The notes under the pieces: model-generated
What the model saw: the letters and a program-made list of their open reading frames with translations, nothing else
Database searches by the model: none
Told to the model about the DNA's origin: nothing
Assembly (NCBI GenBank): GCA_014238425.1
Contig: JABABD010000009.1
Coordinates: forward strand, 124,001 to 188,000
DNA length: 64,000 bases
Reading direction: 5' to 3'
Source of the DNA: Flavobacteriaceae bacterium
GTDB taxonomy: Bacteria; Bacteroidota; Bacteroidia; Flavobacteriales; Flavobacteriaceae
Translations under genes and position numbers: made by a program
Part shown: positions 1 through 8,342 of the stretch, one piece after another
Position numbering within the stretch: the stretch's first letter is position 1
How the letters are laid out: each line of letters begins with the position of its first letter

Positions 1-887
1 CTAATATACCATCCATAACCATAACCATAGTTAGCATCTAATTGTTGTTGAATTGAAAATAGTTTAGATTTTCCATCATCAGATATAATCTTACTTGTAT
101 ATAGAGCAATTATCCATTTACTAAGATCACTTGCTGTACTAATTATATCTCCGCCTCCAACCCGAAGCCAACTTTTTGGATAATCTAAATAAGACTTAGA
201 GTCTGCCTCCTCCATAAAATTATTTGAAAGCAAATCCCTAATATCTTCATCACTATCAAATCCAAAAAAAGTGCTTTGCATTTGTAATGGTTTTAAAAAT
301 TCTTTTTTTATAAAGTCTTGATATGACGAATTCGATAACTCCTCTATTATCGCGGCCAACAAAATATAATTCGCATTATTATAATTAAAAGAACTATTAC
401 TAAGCTCAGAATTTAGAACCCCCTTAATAGTTTGCTCCTTCGACAGAATTTTCCAATCTTTTGATAGACTATTCCATCCAAAAGATTGAATCCCTGACGT
501 ATGAGTTAGTAACTGATGAATAGTTATATTTTGTTTATCTATAGGGCATTTTTTAAAGAATTTAGCTAAAGAGTCAGTCGTTTTAAGCTTTCTTTGATCT
601 TCTAATTTAATAATAGCAGCAGAAGTAAACGATTTTGAAACGGAGGCTATGTAGAATAAAGAGCTATCGGAGTTTTCTATTTTCCGTTCTTTGTCGCTAA
701 AACCTTTCCAATCATGCAATAAAACGCTATCTTTTTTCTTAAAATGAACTGCGCCAGAAAAACCAAATGATTCAGCTCTGTTCAGATAGTCCTTCAGACC
801 TGCATGCTTTTTGATTTTTACGTCTCGACTACAGCCATAATTCGCCATGACAAGTATTAAAACGATGAATAGGTTCTTGAAATTCAT
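1..887 (-). CDS. Serine hydrolase, beta-lactamase/PBP4-like lipoprotein (partial, C-terminus off window)
   Basis: The gene reads leftwards and runs off the window edge, so only about 295 N-terminal residues are present. It starts at the ATG at 885-887. A short hydrophobic leader ends in a lipobox-like NYGC with Cys19, so the protein is probably a lipoprotein. The class C beta-lactamase/DD-peptidase-like fold is shown by SVSK (Ser82 nucleophile, Lys85), a following HTSGI segment and a Y-N-N motif in FNYNNANY near residue 175. This family covers esterases, D-aminopeptidases and penicillin-binding relatives, and the substrate cannot be read from the sequence. It lies 36 bp downstream of the S41 peptidase on the same strand, so the two may be co-transcribed. 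The family is clear, the activity is not. Confidence 0.85.
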   Translation of the reverse strand, partial: MNFKNLFIVLILVMANYGCSRDVKIKKHAGLKDYLNRAESFGFSGAVHFKKKDSVLLHDWKGFSDKERKIENSDSSLFYIASVSKSFTSAAIIKLEDQRKLKTTDSLAKFFKKCPIDKQNITIHQLLTHTSGIQSFGWNSLSKDWKILSKEQTIKGVLNSELSNSSFNYNNANYILLAAIIEELSNSSYQDFIKKEFLKPLQMQSTFFGFDSDEDIRDLLSNNFMEEADSKSYLDYPKSWLRVGGGDIISTASDLSKWIIALYTSKIISDDGKSKLFSIQQQLDANYGYGYGWYI

Positions 888-923
888 AATACTATAAGTT
901 ATTCAAAATAATTATGTATAAGT

Positions 924-2630
924 CTAATCCAAATAATTAACAATAGCTTTTAGCGCTGAATCTATATTATTTTTATAATCTTCTACATTTGGTTCGGCAC
1001 CTAATTCTGGAGCTATCCATTTTCTACTATCGTTAGAATTAAATCCTCCCTGCCAATAGTTATTTGAAACACTAGCATACATTCTACTATAAGGCAATTG
1101 AAACATATTACCTTCTGCAATAAAGTTTGGTCGAGTACCAGTAGGCTCACCAACAAATATTGCTTCCGACCATTTATCTAGAGCTGCAATAGGCGGCATA
1201 GTAGCAGAAAAAGTATTTCTGCCAATAATGACAAATAGTTTCCCCTTTTTGTTATAACTAGATTTTAACATTTTTTTGACTAAAGACCTTCCTAATTGTG
1301 CATTTCCGCCATTATTCAGCCTGACGTCTATAACAATAGCCTTTGCTTTATTATCTCTTGCGTTTTTTAAAAATCTATCGGTAAAACCTGCCATCGGCTC
1401 ATTTTCCATATCTCGCATGTTATTTATTTGTACATACATCAAATTCTCTTTTTTTAGATATTGCATCCAAAAAGTAGTATTTGGTTTTTTTAGGTAAAGT
1501 GGAATTGGGTTTTTTGAACTGCTATTCATATGAAACCAATCATCTGGGGCAATACTAGACATAACCGAAGGATTCATAACCATATTAGGCTTTATTGTAT
1601 GCTGAGTTAGTTTGCCTTTTTCACCTCTCAATAAAACTTTAACATTACCAGGATCCTTCAATATTCCTTTGCCTTGTAATAACTCTGGAGATCTAAGAAG
1701 CCAAGGTAATTGCCATTTTAATTGAAAATCATTATCGAGTCCAGTAACTGGTGTTTGCTTAAACATTCGATATATGTCGTTAGTATTAAAGTCACCAATT
1801 TTCACCACCTCTTTCCCGACTAAACTCGAATACGGATTAGAAGCTGCCCTAATAAATAATTTGTCTTTGAAATAGTAAAATTCTACTGGCAACATATTAT
1901 AAACATAGTTTAAAGCATTTCCAAACATAGGGTTTGCGTAAGAATGACTATCCATAGCTAAGGCTCCTATTTCAGAAAACTTAGTCATTATTTGATTTGT
2001 AGTTAAGTTGGGCATACTATTGTAAAAGTTTGAGATTATAGAATCCCATTTTTCTTTACTTGTATAATGAAAAATATTATAATGAGATTTTTCCATTCGA
2101 TTCTTCAAATACAACAATTCTTCACGCCAAGCTTCAGAAGGATTTTCTTTTTTTTTAACAGAAATTCCTAGAAGTTCTATGGTTTTTTTTGAAGAAGTAT
2201 ATTTTCTAAAATCATCTTCTCTTTTTGCTATACTGATATAATCGGGAGAATAATTAATTGAAGTTGACAACAATTTATAAGCATTATCTTCATTACCTAA
2301 TCTAGCTTCTATTCTTGCTAAATAATAATACGCATATCCATCGTTAGTCGAAATTCCATTTTTCAATGCCTCTTCAAAGTGTTTTTTTGAATTGACATAG
2401 TCTCTCAGCATAAAACTAGCACGGCCGATCCTGTAGTGAAAATCTCCATGGTAAGGAGATTTTTTTGTGAGCGTCTTATAGATACTGACAACTTGTTTCC
2501 AATTTTTAGAACTGTAGGCTTCCTCTGCCCTATCTAAGACACTTTTTTGTGGGTATATTGAAGATTGACCAATACAAGGTAATGTTGAAAGGCATCCTAT
2601 TAAAAAGGCAATCGAAATTAACTGTTTCAT
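924..2630 (-). CDS. TPR-containing S41 family peptidase, exported
   Basis: The 568-residue protein begins with a signal peptide (hydrophobic stretch ending SLPCIGQ-like at about residue 22). Residues about 30-125 form TPR-like helices (the YRIGRASFMLRDY and YYYLARIEARLGN segments). The C-terminal half is a C-terminal-processing-peptidase (S41) domain: it has KAIVIDVRLNNGG followed by GRNTFSATM, where Ser475 is the expected nucleophile, and VGEPTG. A PDZ-like part sits before it (GKEVVKIGDFN). Such proteins are periplasmic or surface enzymes in Bacteroidota, and their substrates are rarely known. The order TPR then S41 is unlike a classical tail-specific protease such as Prc. It lies between the beta-lactamase-like gene (36 bp downstream) and the AraC regulator (70 bp upstream). 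Confidence 0.85.
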   Translation of the reverse strand: MKQLISIAFLIGCLSTLPCIGQSSIYPQKSVLDRAEEAYSSKNWKQVVSIYKTLTKKSPYHGDFHYRIGRASFMLRDYVNSKKHFEEALKNGISTNDGYAYYYLARIEARLGNEDNAYKLLSTSINYSPDYISIAKREDDFRKYTSSKKTIELLGISVKKKENPSEAWREELLYLKNRMEKSHYNIFHYTSKEKWDSIISNFYNSMPNLTTNQIMTKFSEIGALAMDSHSYANPMFGNALNYVYNMLPVEFYYFKDKLFIRAASNPYSSLVGKEVVKIGDFNTNDIYRMFKQTPVTGLDNDFQLKWQLPWLLRSPELLQGKGILKDPGNVKVLLRGEKGKLTQHTIKPNMVMNPSVMSSIAPDDWFHMNSSSKNPIPLYLKKPNTTFWMQYLKKENLMYVQINNMRDMENEPMAGFTDRFLKNARDNKAKAIVIDVRLNNGGNAQLGRSLVKKMLKSSYNKKGKLFVIIGRNTFSATMPPIAALDKWSEAIFVGEPTGTRPNFIAEGNMFQLPYSRMYASVSNNYWQGGFNSNDSRKWIAPELGAEPNVEDYKNNIDSALKAIVNYLD

Positions 2631-2700
2631 TTTTTTAATTGTTTACAGCACAAAACAACTTCAAAAAAGAACTTCAATCGACCTTTTGTGTATAGTGAGA

Positions 2701-3819
2701 CTAACTTTTTAAAGATTTTTTATACATAGAGGGAGTCATTCCTGTTATCTCTTTAAATACCCTATTAAATGCAGATTTACTATTAAAACCACTTTCAAGT
2801 GCAATACCAAAAAATGTTTTTGAAGTATCATTTATGTTCAACTTAAATTCTTCAACGCGATATTCATTAATTAGCTGATAAAAATTTTTATACAACGATT
2901 CATTAATAACTTGCGATAATTGATTTGGTTTTACTGAAATCTTCTCTGCCAATTCATCCAATGTCAATTCAGCATTTAAATATGGTTTATCTTTTTCTAG
3001 TATATCTTTTAACTTTTTTAGAATGCTTATTTTCTCATTACTTGAAAGCGCTGAAGTAGCATATTTATCTTTTTGCAGCAAGGGTAATAAAGCATTAGGA
3101 GATTTAATAATAATAAATGCATAAATATAAAATGTAAATGTTATGAGTAGCGCGGCAATTATATCGGCATCAACTAGTATATTATAGTTAAAATATTGTA
3201 GTGTAAAAACCCCGTAAACAATAAAGGTTAATACAATATGTGATATTAGCAATCTCTTTAACCAAACTATTTCTAAAGATGATTTGCTATCCTTCAAATT
3301 ATCGATTTTAAAACGTCTTATCAACACCCAACTCATAACTAGGTAAATAAAGGCATGCATGCCTTTAAACCAACTAAACAAAGCTACTTTTATAGGGATT
3401 GGATTTGCTTGTCGCCACTTCACATAATTTAATTTAAACTCATTAGGCTCAAAATAAAATGATGCAAATAGAAGTAAGAAAAAAGTAAAAGGTAAAAAAT
3501 GAACTAAATGTATTTTTTTGAGTTCAAATCTAGGATTAGTTATTGAAAGTGAATACAGCCAAAACAACGGACCAATAATTAAAGGAATAGTTTCTCCAGT
3601 TCTATATAAAACCAATAAAGATTCAATTGAAAAAATACTATACAGCCATTCGGGTATTAATAACAATAAAAAACAAAACAATAAAATGAGTAATATCTTT
3701 ATGGGTTCTGATTGTCTATTCTTGATAAATGAAATAGAAATCACCAGGAATAATCCTTGTATCAAACCTATACTCAATATAATTAACCACGTAATATTAA
3801 TCTGTAATAAAAAAGCCAT
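2701..3819 (-). CDS. Seven-TM AraC-family transcriptional regulator
   Basis: The N-terminal half consists of about seven hydrophobic helices and residues from about 275 to the end form an AraC-type double helix-turn-helix (LTLDELAEKISVKPNQLSQV, then GFNSKSAFNRVFKEITGMTPS). This membrane-sensor plus AraC architecture is common in flavobacteria. I chose the ATG at 3817-3819: an upstream in-frame TTG at 3855 would add twelve polar residues, while the ATG start gives 372 residues and lines up with the similar regulator at 56676-57794. It is 79 bp downstream of the cysteine desulfurase and could be the last gene of that operon or have its own promoter. Its targets are unknown; the neighbouring peptidase and hydrolase genes are candidates. 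Confidence 0.85.
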   Translation of the reverse strand: MAFLLQINITWLIILSIGLIQGLFLVISISFIKNRQSEPIKILLILLFCFLLLLIPEWLYSIFSIESLLVLYRTGETIPLIIGPLFWLYSLSITNPRFELKKIHLVHFLPFTFFLLLFASFYFEPNEFKLNYVKWRQANPIPIKVALFSWFKGMHAFIYLVMSWVLIRRFKIDNLKDSKSSLEIVWLKRLLISHIVLTFIVYGVFTLQYFNYNILVDADIIAALLITFTFYIYAFIIIKSPNALLPLLQKDKYATSALSSNEKISILKKLKDILEKDKPYLNAELTLDELAEKISVKPNQLSQVINESLYKNFYQLINEYRVEEFKLNINDTSKTFFGIALESGFNSKSAFNRVFKEITGMTPSMYKKSLKS

Positions 3820-3898
3820 CAAACGAATATACAAAGGATATCTTACTATTTTCAAAAGGTTCTTATTACCGATTTATAGTCATAAATTTCATCTTGTT

Positions 3899-5032
3899 TT
3901 ATTTATCCACTAATTCAACAATTCTCTCAATTACAAAATCTATTTCTTCAAGTGTATTGTATTTATTTATACCAAACCTAAATGAGCCTTTGAGTACATT
4001 TCTGTCGGTAGTTATAGATGAAATCACATGCGAAGGTTTTGCTGAACCACTTGCACAAGCAGAACTTGTAGAAAAAATGATATTAGGTAATGCTCCTATT
4101 AGTTCTTCTCCAGTAACATTAGAAATAGATATATTTAAGTTTCCAGGATGTCTATTTTTTAAACAACCATTTAATGTAACACCGTCTATAGAAGAAAGGA
4201 GACTATTATGCAATCGATCTCTCATTGTGCGGATGTGATCGTAGTTTTCTTTTGAATTCAATTGCTGTAATTCGCATGCTTTTCCAAAACCTACAATACC
4301 TGGGATATTATATGTGCCTGGTCTAAAACCTCGTTCTTGACCTCCACCAAATAGTATTGGATTAATAGTTACTTTAGTTTTTAACCGTCTTACAAATAAA
4401 GCTCCTACACCTCGCGGCCCATAGATTTTGTGTGATGACATTGTCGCTAGATCAATATTCATTGTATCAACATTAATAAGATGCCAACCAACACCTTGAG
4501 TGATATCACAGAAAAATTTTGTTCCAGTATTTCTACATATTTTCCCAATTTCTTCTACAGGTTGTACTGTGCCAATTTCATTATTTGCTAGCATAATGGC
4601 AACGACTAAAGTGTCATTCGTTATTACCTGTTGTAATTGTTTAACGTCTATCCTTCCAACAGAGTCTACATCGAGTATGGTCACACGATACCCTTTTTGT
4701 TTTATTACTTCAATACATTGTAGTACAGCAGAATGTTCAGTTCGTTGTGTAACTATATGGTTTCTGTTTGTTGCATTTCCATCTACTAATCCAAGCAACC
4801 CCATATTTATAGCTTCAGTCGCGCCACTTGTGAAAATAATTTCTGATGGCCTGGCTCCAATAAGGTTTGAAACCTGAAAACGAGCTTTTTCTAAGGCAGA
4901 ATTAGTTTTCAAACCTGCTTTATGATTGCCGTTTCCATAATGTTCTGTAAAATATGGAAGCATTTCAGAAAGCACATCTTGATCCACTGGCGTTGAAGCA
5001 TGTGAATCAAGATATATAGTTTTGCTTTTCAT
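3899..5032 (-). CDS. Cysteine desulfurase, NifS/IscS-like
   Basis: This is a class V aminotransferase-fold PLP enzyme that takes sulfur from L-cysteine as a persulfide. The PLP lysine is Lys202 in SSHKIYGP and the persulfide cysteine is Cys326 in SSACASG; FTSGATEAIN and GGGQERGFRPGT are also family motifs. The ATG at 5030-5032 is preferred over an upstream in-frame start at 5074 because it begins directly at the conserved MKSKTIYLDSHAST-type N-terminus and leaves 5 bp to the preceding dsrE-like gene. It is the last enzyme of the sulfur/redox operon and not next to isc or suf scaffold genes, which suggests a dedicated role, perhaps donating sulfur to the DsrE-like protein (inference). The family is certain, the pathway is not. 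Confidence 0.92.
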   Translation of the reverse strand: MKSKTIYLDSHASTPVDQDVLSEMLPYFTEHYGNGNHKAGLKTNSALEKARFQVSNLIGARPSEIIFTSGATEAINMGLLGLVDGNATNRNHIVTQRTEHSAVLQCIEVIKQKGYRVTILDVDSVGRIDVKQLQQVITNDTLVVAIMLANNEIGTVQPVEEIGKICRNTGTKFFCDITQGVGWHLINVDTMNIDLATMSSHKIYGPRGVGALFVRRLKTKVTINPILFGGGQERGFRPGTYNIPGIVGFGKACELQQLNSKENYDHIRTMRDRLHNSLLSSIDGVTLNGCLKNRHPGNLNISISNVTGEELIGALPNIIFSTSSACASGSAKPSHVISSITTDRNVLKGSFRFGINKYNTLEEIDFVIERIVELVDK

Positions 5033-5037
5033 TATGA

Positions 5038-5403
5038 TTAGAATGTAAGTGTTTGTGCACCTTCTAGAATCCAATCTAACATTGGGCCAGCACCAACTAC
5101 AGTAGTTCCACTAACTGTTTCTTCTGCATTTAAACCTCTATGGTTAAAACATGGGGCACAGGCCCAAATTACACCTCCGTTTTCAGCAAAAGACTCAATG
5201 AGTTCATTTAGCTTTTTAAAGGGTTGAATATGTGTGAATTCTGTAGCTCCATCTCTACTTAATTCTACACCATCTGAGGATAGAAAAACCCCCACTTCTA
5301 TGCCTTTAGATAATGCTGCATTAGCAACAGTAAATGCTACTGTTGACACATCATTTTTTGCATTTACTGAAAGTGTTAGTACTATTTTTTTTGTATTTGA
5401 CAT
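5038..5403 (-). CDS. DsrE-family sulfur-relay-like protein
   Basis: The 121-residue protein fits a DsrE/TusD-like small alpha/beta fold: a beta strand KIVLTLSV, then AFTVANAALSKGIEVGVFLSSDGVEL, and a cysteine pair C82-A-P-C85 in the loop where DsrE-type proteins carry their sulfur-transfer cysteine. It ends with a hydrophobic segment (GAGPMLDWILEGAQTLTF). Proteins of this family move persulfide sulfur or act in oxidoreduction; with a cysteine desulfurase starting 5 bp downstream, a sulfur hand-over is a natural reading. There is a 51-bp gap from the homocysteine methyltransferase upstream. The CxPC pair could also act as a redox disulfide. Confidence 0.82.
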   Translation of the reverse strand: MSNTKKIVLTLSVNAKNDVSTVAFTVANAALSKGIEVGVFLSSDGVELSRDGATEFTHIQPFKKLNELIESFAENGGVIWACAPCFNHRGLNAEETVSGTTVVGAGPMLDWILEGAQTLTF

Positions 5404-5454
5404 TGTTTTTGATTTTAGTTGTTAATATTTATTTAATTGTTTTATTCTTATTTA

Positions 5455-6390
5455 TTATAAACTTTGCATCATATTATCAGATAACGTGTCCAGGAATCTA
5501 TCATTTGTACCACAACAGCCTCCAAATATTTTTAGATCATGTTCTTTATATAGCGAGTACATTTCCCTAATTATAGTATCAAAATCATCCTGCTTTATGA
5601 CATTGCCATTATCCAATTCTTCAGGGCTTAAGGTCGAAGCATTTGCCTGGATGCCCTTAAATCTTTTTAAGTTCAATCTCCCTTTGTTTTTAGTATGAAT
5701 TAGTGCTTGCTTTAGATTCGTTGGATGAATACAATTTGCCATATAACAAATAGGTTCTTTAATGACATTATTATCAATTTTTGTAATAGCCTCTGTTATT
5801 GGAGTTCCATCCATAAGGCAACCATCTTTTGTAGTCATAAAACTAATGATGTATGGTAATCTAGTTTCTGCCATAGCCATTGCCATTCCAATAGCCTCAT
5901 TAATTTCTGGCATTATTCCAGCAAATAAAAAGTCAACCTTTTCATTTTGAAATATATTGGTTTGCTTTTTATGGAAACTATATGATGCCTCAATATTCAA
6001 AACTTTTTCGCCACTATAAGCATCACCTTTACACCCCAATGAGCCTCCAATCATTATATTTTGTGAGTACGTATTATAACTGGCCTTGATTCTATTTAAA
6101 AATTTACAAGCATCGACTATTACATTTTTAAATCTTAAATCTGATGCTTTTAAGGAATCAAAATTCACTTTCCTCGTTGGCGTCATAACCATTATTGGTA
6201 GATTATTCTTATGTCCAATATCAATATATTGTCTATACAGTAATTCGAGTAATTCTGGATTACTGTAAATCAATCCTGCATGATTAATATGCTTATCAAT
6301 ATCGGCATCAAACTCTGTTTTCAGTCGCTGAACTAAAGCACCTCCCGTTAAGATTATTTTTGATTCTTTAAATATTTTTTCAAACGTCAT
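5455..6390 (-). CDS. Homocysteine S-methyltransferase family protein
   Basis: The 311-residue protein has the zinc-binding signature of the Hcy-binding family: a first cysteine in MANCIHP (near residue 218) and the C-terminal pair in GGCCGT (Cys292, Cys293). The TIM-barrel N-terminus ILTGGALVQRL is also typical. Relatives transfer a methyl group to homocysteine from S-methylmethionine, betaine or methylated selenium or sulfur compounds; the donor here is unknown. It lacks the folate and B12 domains of MetH, and at about 310 residues matches the stand-alone MmuM type. It lies 3 bp after the DsbD-N-like gene in the same operon. Together with the ArsM-like methyltransferase at the operon start it suggests methyl-sulfur (or selenium) traffic, which is inference. 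Confidence 0.88.
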   Translation of the reverse strand: MTFEKIFKESKIILTGGALVQRLKTEFDADIDKHINHAGLIYSNPELLELLYRQYIDIGHKNNLPIMVMTPTRKVNFDSLKASDLRFKNVIVDACKFLNRIKASYNTYSQNIMIGGSLGCKGDAYSGEKVLNIEASYSFHKKQTNIFQNEKVDFLFAGIMPEINEAIGMAMAMAETRLPYIISFMTTKDGCLMDGTPITEAITKIDNNVIKEPICYMANCIHPTNLKQALIHTKNKGRLNLKRFKGIQANASTLSPEELDNGNVIKQDDFDTIIREMYSLYKEHDLKIFGGCCGTNDRFLDTLSDNMMQSL

Positions 6391-6393
6391 TAC

Positions 6394-6849
6394 TCAAATA
6401 TTTGGAACTTGAAAATTCAATGTTCTTGGAAACAAGCACTGTCTATCTGTGCAAGCCTGATAATACAATTGACCCCTTAATATAGAGTTTGAATTTGAAG
6501 CCTGTTCATTAAGTTTTAGTTTAACTGTAACTTCAAATACATCTATTAAAACACGGTGCGCATACTGACTTAAAATCACTATTTCATTTTGCTTTTTTGT
6601 GTATTCGTAGGAAATAATTTCAAACAAATTACTGTCATTAAATGTAATTTCAGTTGCAAGCGAACCATCTAATGATTCAGATTCAGATTGTATATGATAC
6701 CCTTCCAATATTTCAAAAGAAAGTATTATTGTTACAAGTTTATCTTCTGTGGTCTTATTAATGCCAGCTTCATTGAACTTAACCAAATCTTGTGCCTGAC
6801 TGTTAAATGCCCATAGCATAAAACAAATAGCAATTCTATAGCAGTTCAT
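6394..6849 (-). CDS. Solitary DsbD N-terminal-like exported protein
   Basis: The 151-residue protein has an N-terminal signal segment ending FNSQAQ. The remainder resembles the periplasmic N-terminal (alpha) domain of the thiol:disulfide interchange protein DsbD, with the characteristic end GQLYYQACTDRQCLFPRTLNF that carries two cysteines separated by four residues. In full DsbD this domain receives electrons from the membrane domain and reduces periplasmic partners; no membrane or thioredoxin domain is attached here. Its start overlaps the end of the upstream TlpA-like gene by 14 bp, so the two are probably translated together and may work as a pair, the thioredoxin acting on or through this domain (inference). 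Confidence 0.75.
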   Translation of the reverse strand: MNCYRIAICFMLWAFNSQAQDLVKFNEAGINKTTEDKLVTIILSFEILEGYHIQSESESLDGSLATEITFNDSNLFEIISYEYTKKQNEIVILSQYAHRVLIDVFEVTVKLKLNEQASNSNSILRGQLYYQACTDRQCLFPRTLNFQVPNI

Positions 6850-7387
6850 TGAGTCGTTTTTTAAGGTGAATTAATTTTACATCAAAGTTCCTAGTGTCTA
6901 AAAGCGACATAAATTGAATCTTGCCTTCAGGGTCTATTAATATATTGGAAGCCAACATTATTTCGTCTCTTGCCAATTCTGGAAGCACATCTTTAGGTGC
7001 AAAACTTGCAGCAATTTTACCCTCTGTATCTAAAAGAACAGGAAAAGACAACTTAAATTTATCCTTGATTTTCTCATGAACCAAATCCCTAGGTTCTTTA
7101 ACATCTATAATTAATACTTCAACGTTTTTGTCTTTGTATTCTTTATAAATTTCCTCCAAATATGGGGCTTCTGCATTACAATATGGACACCAAGTAGTGG
7201 CTATATGAATAACTACGAACTTCCCTTTATAATCGTTTAGACTTACCGTCTTTCCTTCTGTAGATTTTAAACTAAAGTTTTCAACCTCTACTGTTTTACT
7301 TTCTTTATAAGATTCTGTTGATTGGCTATAAGCAAATGAACTTATTAATGATAATCCTATTAAGATTTTTATGATATGGTTTTTCAT
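6836..7387 (-). CDS. TlpA-like exported thioredoxin-fold protein
   Basis: The protein starts at the ATG at 7385-7387, where a clean signal peptide begins (MKNHIIKILIGLSLISSFAYS). Upstream in-frame codons overlap the methyltransferase gene and give no sensible leader. The mature part is an AhpC-TSA/TlpA thioredoxin domain with active site W-C-P-Y-C (ATTWCPYCNAEAP) and the usual NILIDPEGKI strand. Such proteins act as periplasmic thiol oxidoreductases, for example in cytochrome c maturation or peroxide handling. It is 4 bp after the methyltransferase and overlaps the DsbD-N-like gene by 14 bp, so it belongs to the six-gene operon. Confidence 0.87.
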   Translation of the reverse strand: MKNHIIKILIGLSLISSFAYSQSTESYKESKTVEVENFSLKSTEGKTVSLNDYKGKFVVIHIATTWCPYCNAEAPYLEEIYKEYKDKNVEVLIIDVKEPRDLVHEKIKDKFKLSFPVLLDTEGKIAASFAPKDVLPELARDEIMLASNILIDPEGKIQFMSLLDTRNFDVKLIHLKKRLNELL

Positions 7388-7391
7388 GATT

Positions 7392-8177
7392 CTATTTTTT
7401 AATGGCAAGTATCGAAACACTTTTAATCCCAAATTCTTTTGTTGCTCCTTGAGCGTTATTTGAAATAAATGCATAAGGATTATCTTTTACCTCTACTATT
7501 TTTAGCCCTGCGTCTTCAATGAGTTGTTTATAAGCATCTATTTGCATAGCCCCACCAATACAGGCCGCCCATAAAGTAGCGTCACAACTTATGCTTTCAG
7601 GTAACTTTACTCCAGTAACAATGTCTGAAATTGCAAGTCTGCCACCAATTTTTAAAACGCGTGCTGCTTCTTGAAACACTTTCGTTTTTTCGCTTGATAA
7701 ATTGATAACTCCATTACTAATTACGGCATCTATACTATCAGACATAATTGGAAGCTCTTCTATATAACTTTCGTGAAACACTGCTTGATTAAATTTTGCT
7801 TCTTTACTTAAGATTGAAGATTTTTCTAATTGTTCTTTGGTCATATCGATACCAATTACCTCTCCAGTTTTTCCAACTTTTAAAGCGGCATAAAAAACAT
7901 CCATTCCGGACCCACTACCTAAATCTAAAACGACTTCACCATTTTGCAATTGAGCAAAATCGAAATAGTAGCCAACGCCAGCAAATGAATCTATAGCTTC
8001 TTTTGGGATCTTATCTAGTGTACTTGACGGATAACCCAATCGTTCAGCTAATTTTCTTCCCATTTCAAAATGGTACTCTACTTCTGGATGTAAAGCCACT
8101 TTTTTGTACATGTCTTTAACTCTGTTTTCTAAATCTTTTTGATTTACCTTTTTTGTTTGTTTTGAAATTGAATTCAT
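7392..8177 (-). CDS. SAM methyltransferase of the ArsM-like family
   Basis: The 261-residue class I SAM methyltransferase carries motif I VLDLGSGSGMD (residues about 83-93), GEVIGIDMT, and ISNGVINLSSEK followed by GGRLAISDIV. This order is that of arsenite methyltransferases. However, the arsenic-binding cysteines usual in that family are not all there: the DCF cysteine is Val94, the SNCVINL cysteine is Gly156, and only Cys206 (WAACIGGA) remains, with a nearby Cys198. The substrate may therefore not be arsenite. It is the first gene of the operon and lies about 115 bp downstream of a perfect palindrome that looks like a repressor site. No arsR, arsB, arsC or acr3 gene is next to it. Confidence 0.83.
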   Translation of the reverse strand: MNSISKQTKKVNQKDLENRVKDMYKKVALHPEVEYHFEMGRKLAERLGYPSSTLDKIPKEAIDSFAGVGYYFDFAQLQNGEVVLDLGSGSGMDVFYAALKVGKTGEVIGIDMTKEQLEKSSILSKEAKFNQAVFHESYIEELPIMSDSIDAVISNGVINLSSEKTKVFQEAARVLKIGGRLAISDIVTGVKLPESISCDATLWAACIGGAMQIDAYKQLIEDAGLKIVEVKDNPYAFISNNAQGATKEFGIKSVSILAIKK

Positions 8178-8292
8178 GATATTTTTTATATTGATTTATA
8201 TTGTTTTCATCAAACATGCACAGAACATGCCAATCAATTTAAAATACTGAATATCAATCTATTACAATTACGTTCTAAAAATAATTATGTAA

Positions 8293-8342
8293 CAATATTT
8301 CGTTAATTAACGAAATATCGTTATTATATTTACGAAGTATCG
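8293..8342. promoter_or_regulatory. Candidate operator: 24-bp perfect palindrome plus a third half-site
   Basis: Positions 8295-8318 read the same on both strands (core TTTCGTTAATTAACGAAA). A third copy of the half-site lies at 8331-8342 (TACGAAGTATCG against AACGAAATATCG at 8309-8320), 22 bp away, which is about two helical turns. The site is upstream of the six-gene minus-strand operon starting at 8177. A symmetric A/T-centred palindrome with repeated half-sites is what a dimeric winged-helix repressor (ArsR or similar) would bind; no such regulator gene is seen adjacent. I could not place a convincing TAnnTTTG box for the operon next to it. Confidence 0.6.

Noticed and set aside
7392-8177. 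Calling the methyltransferase arsM
   Set aside because: Two arsenic-binding cysteine positions are substituted and no ars genes are next to it, so the gene symbol would overstate the evidence.
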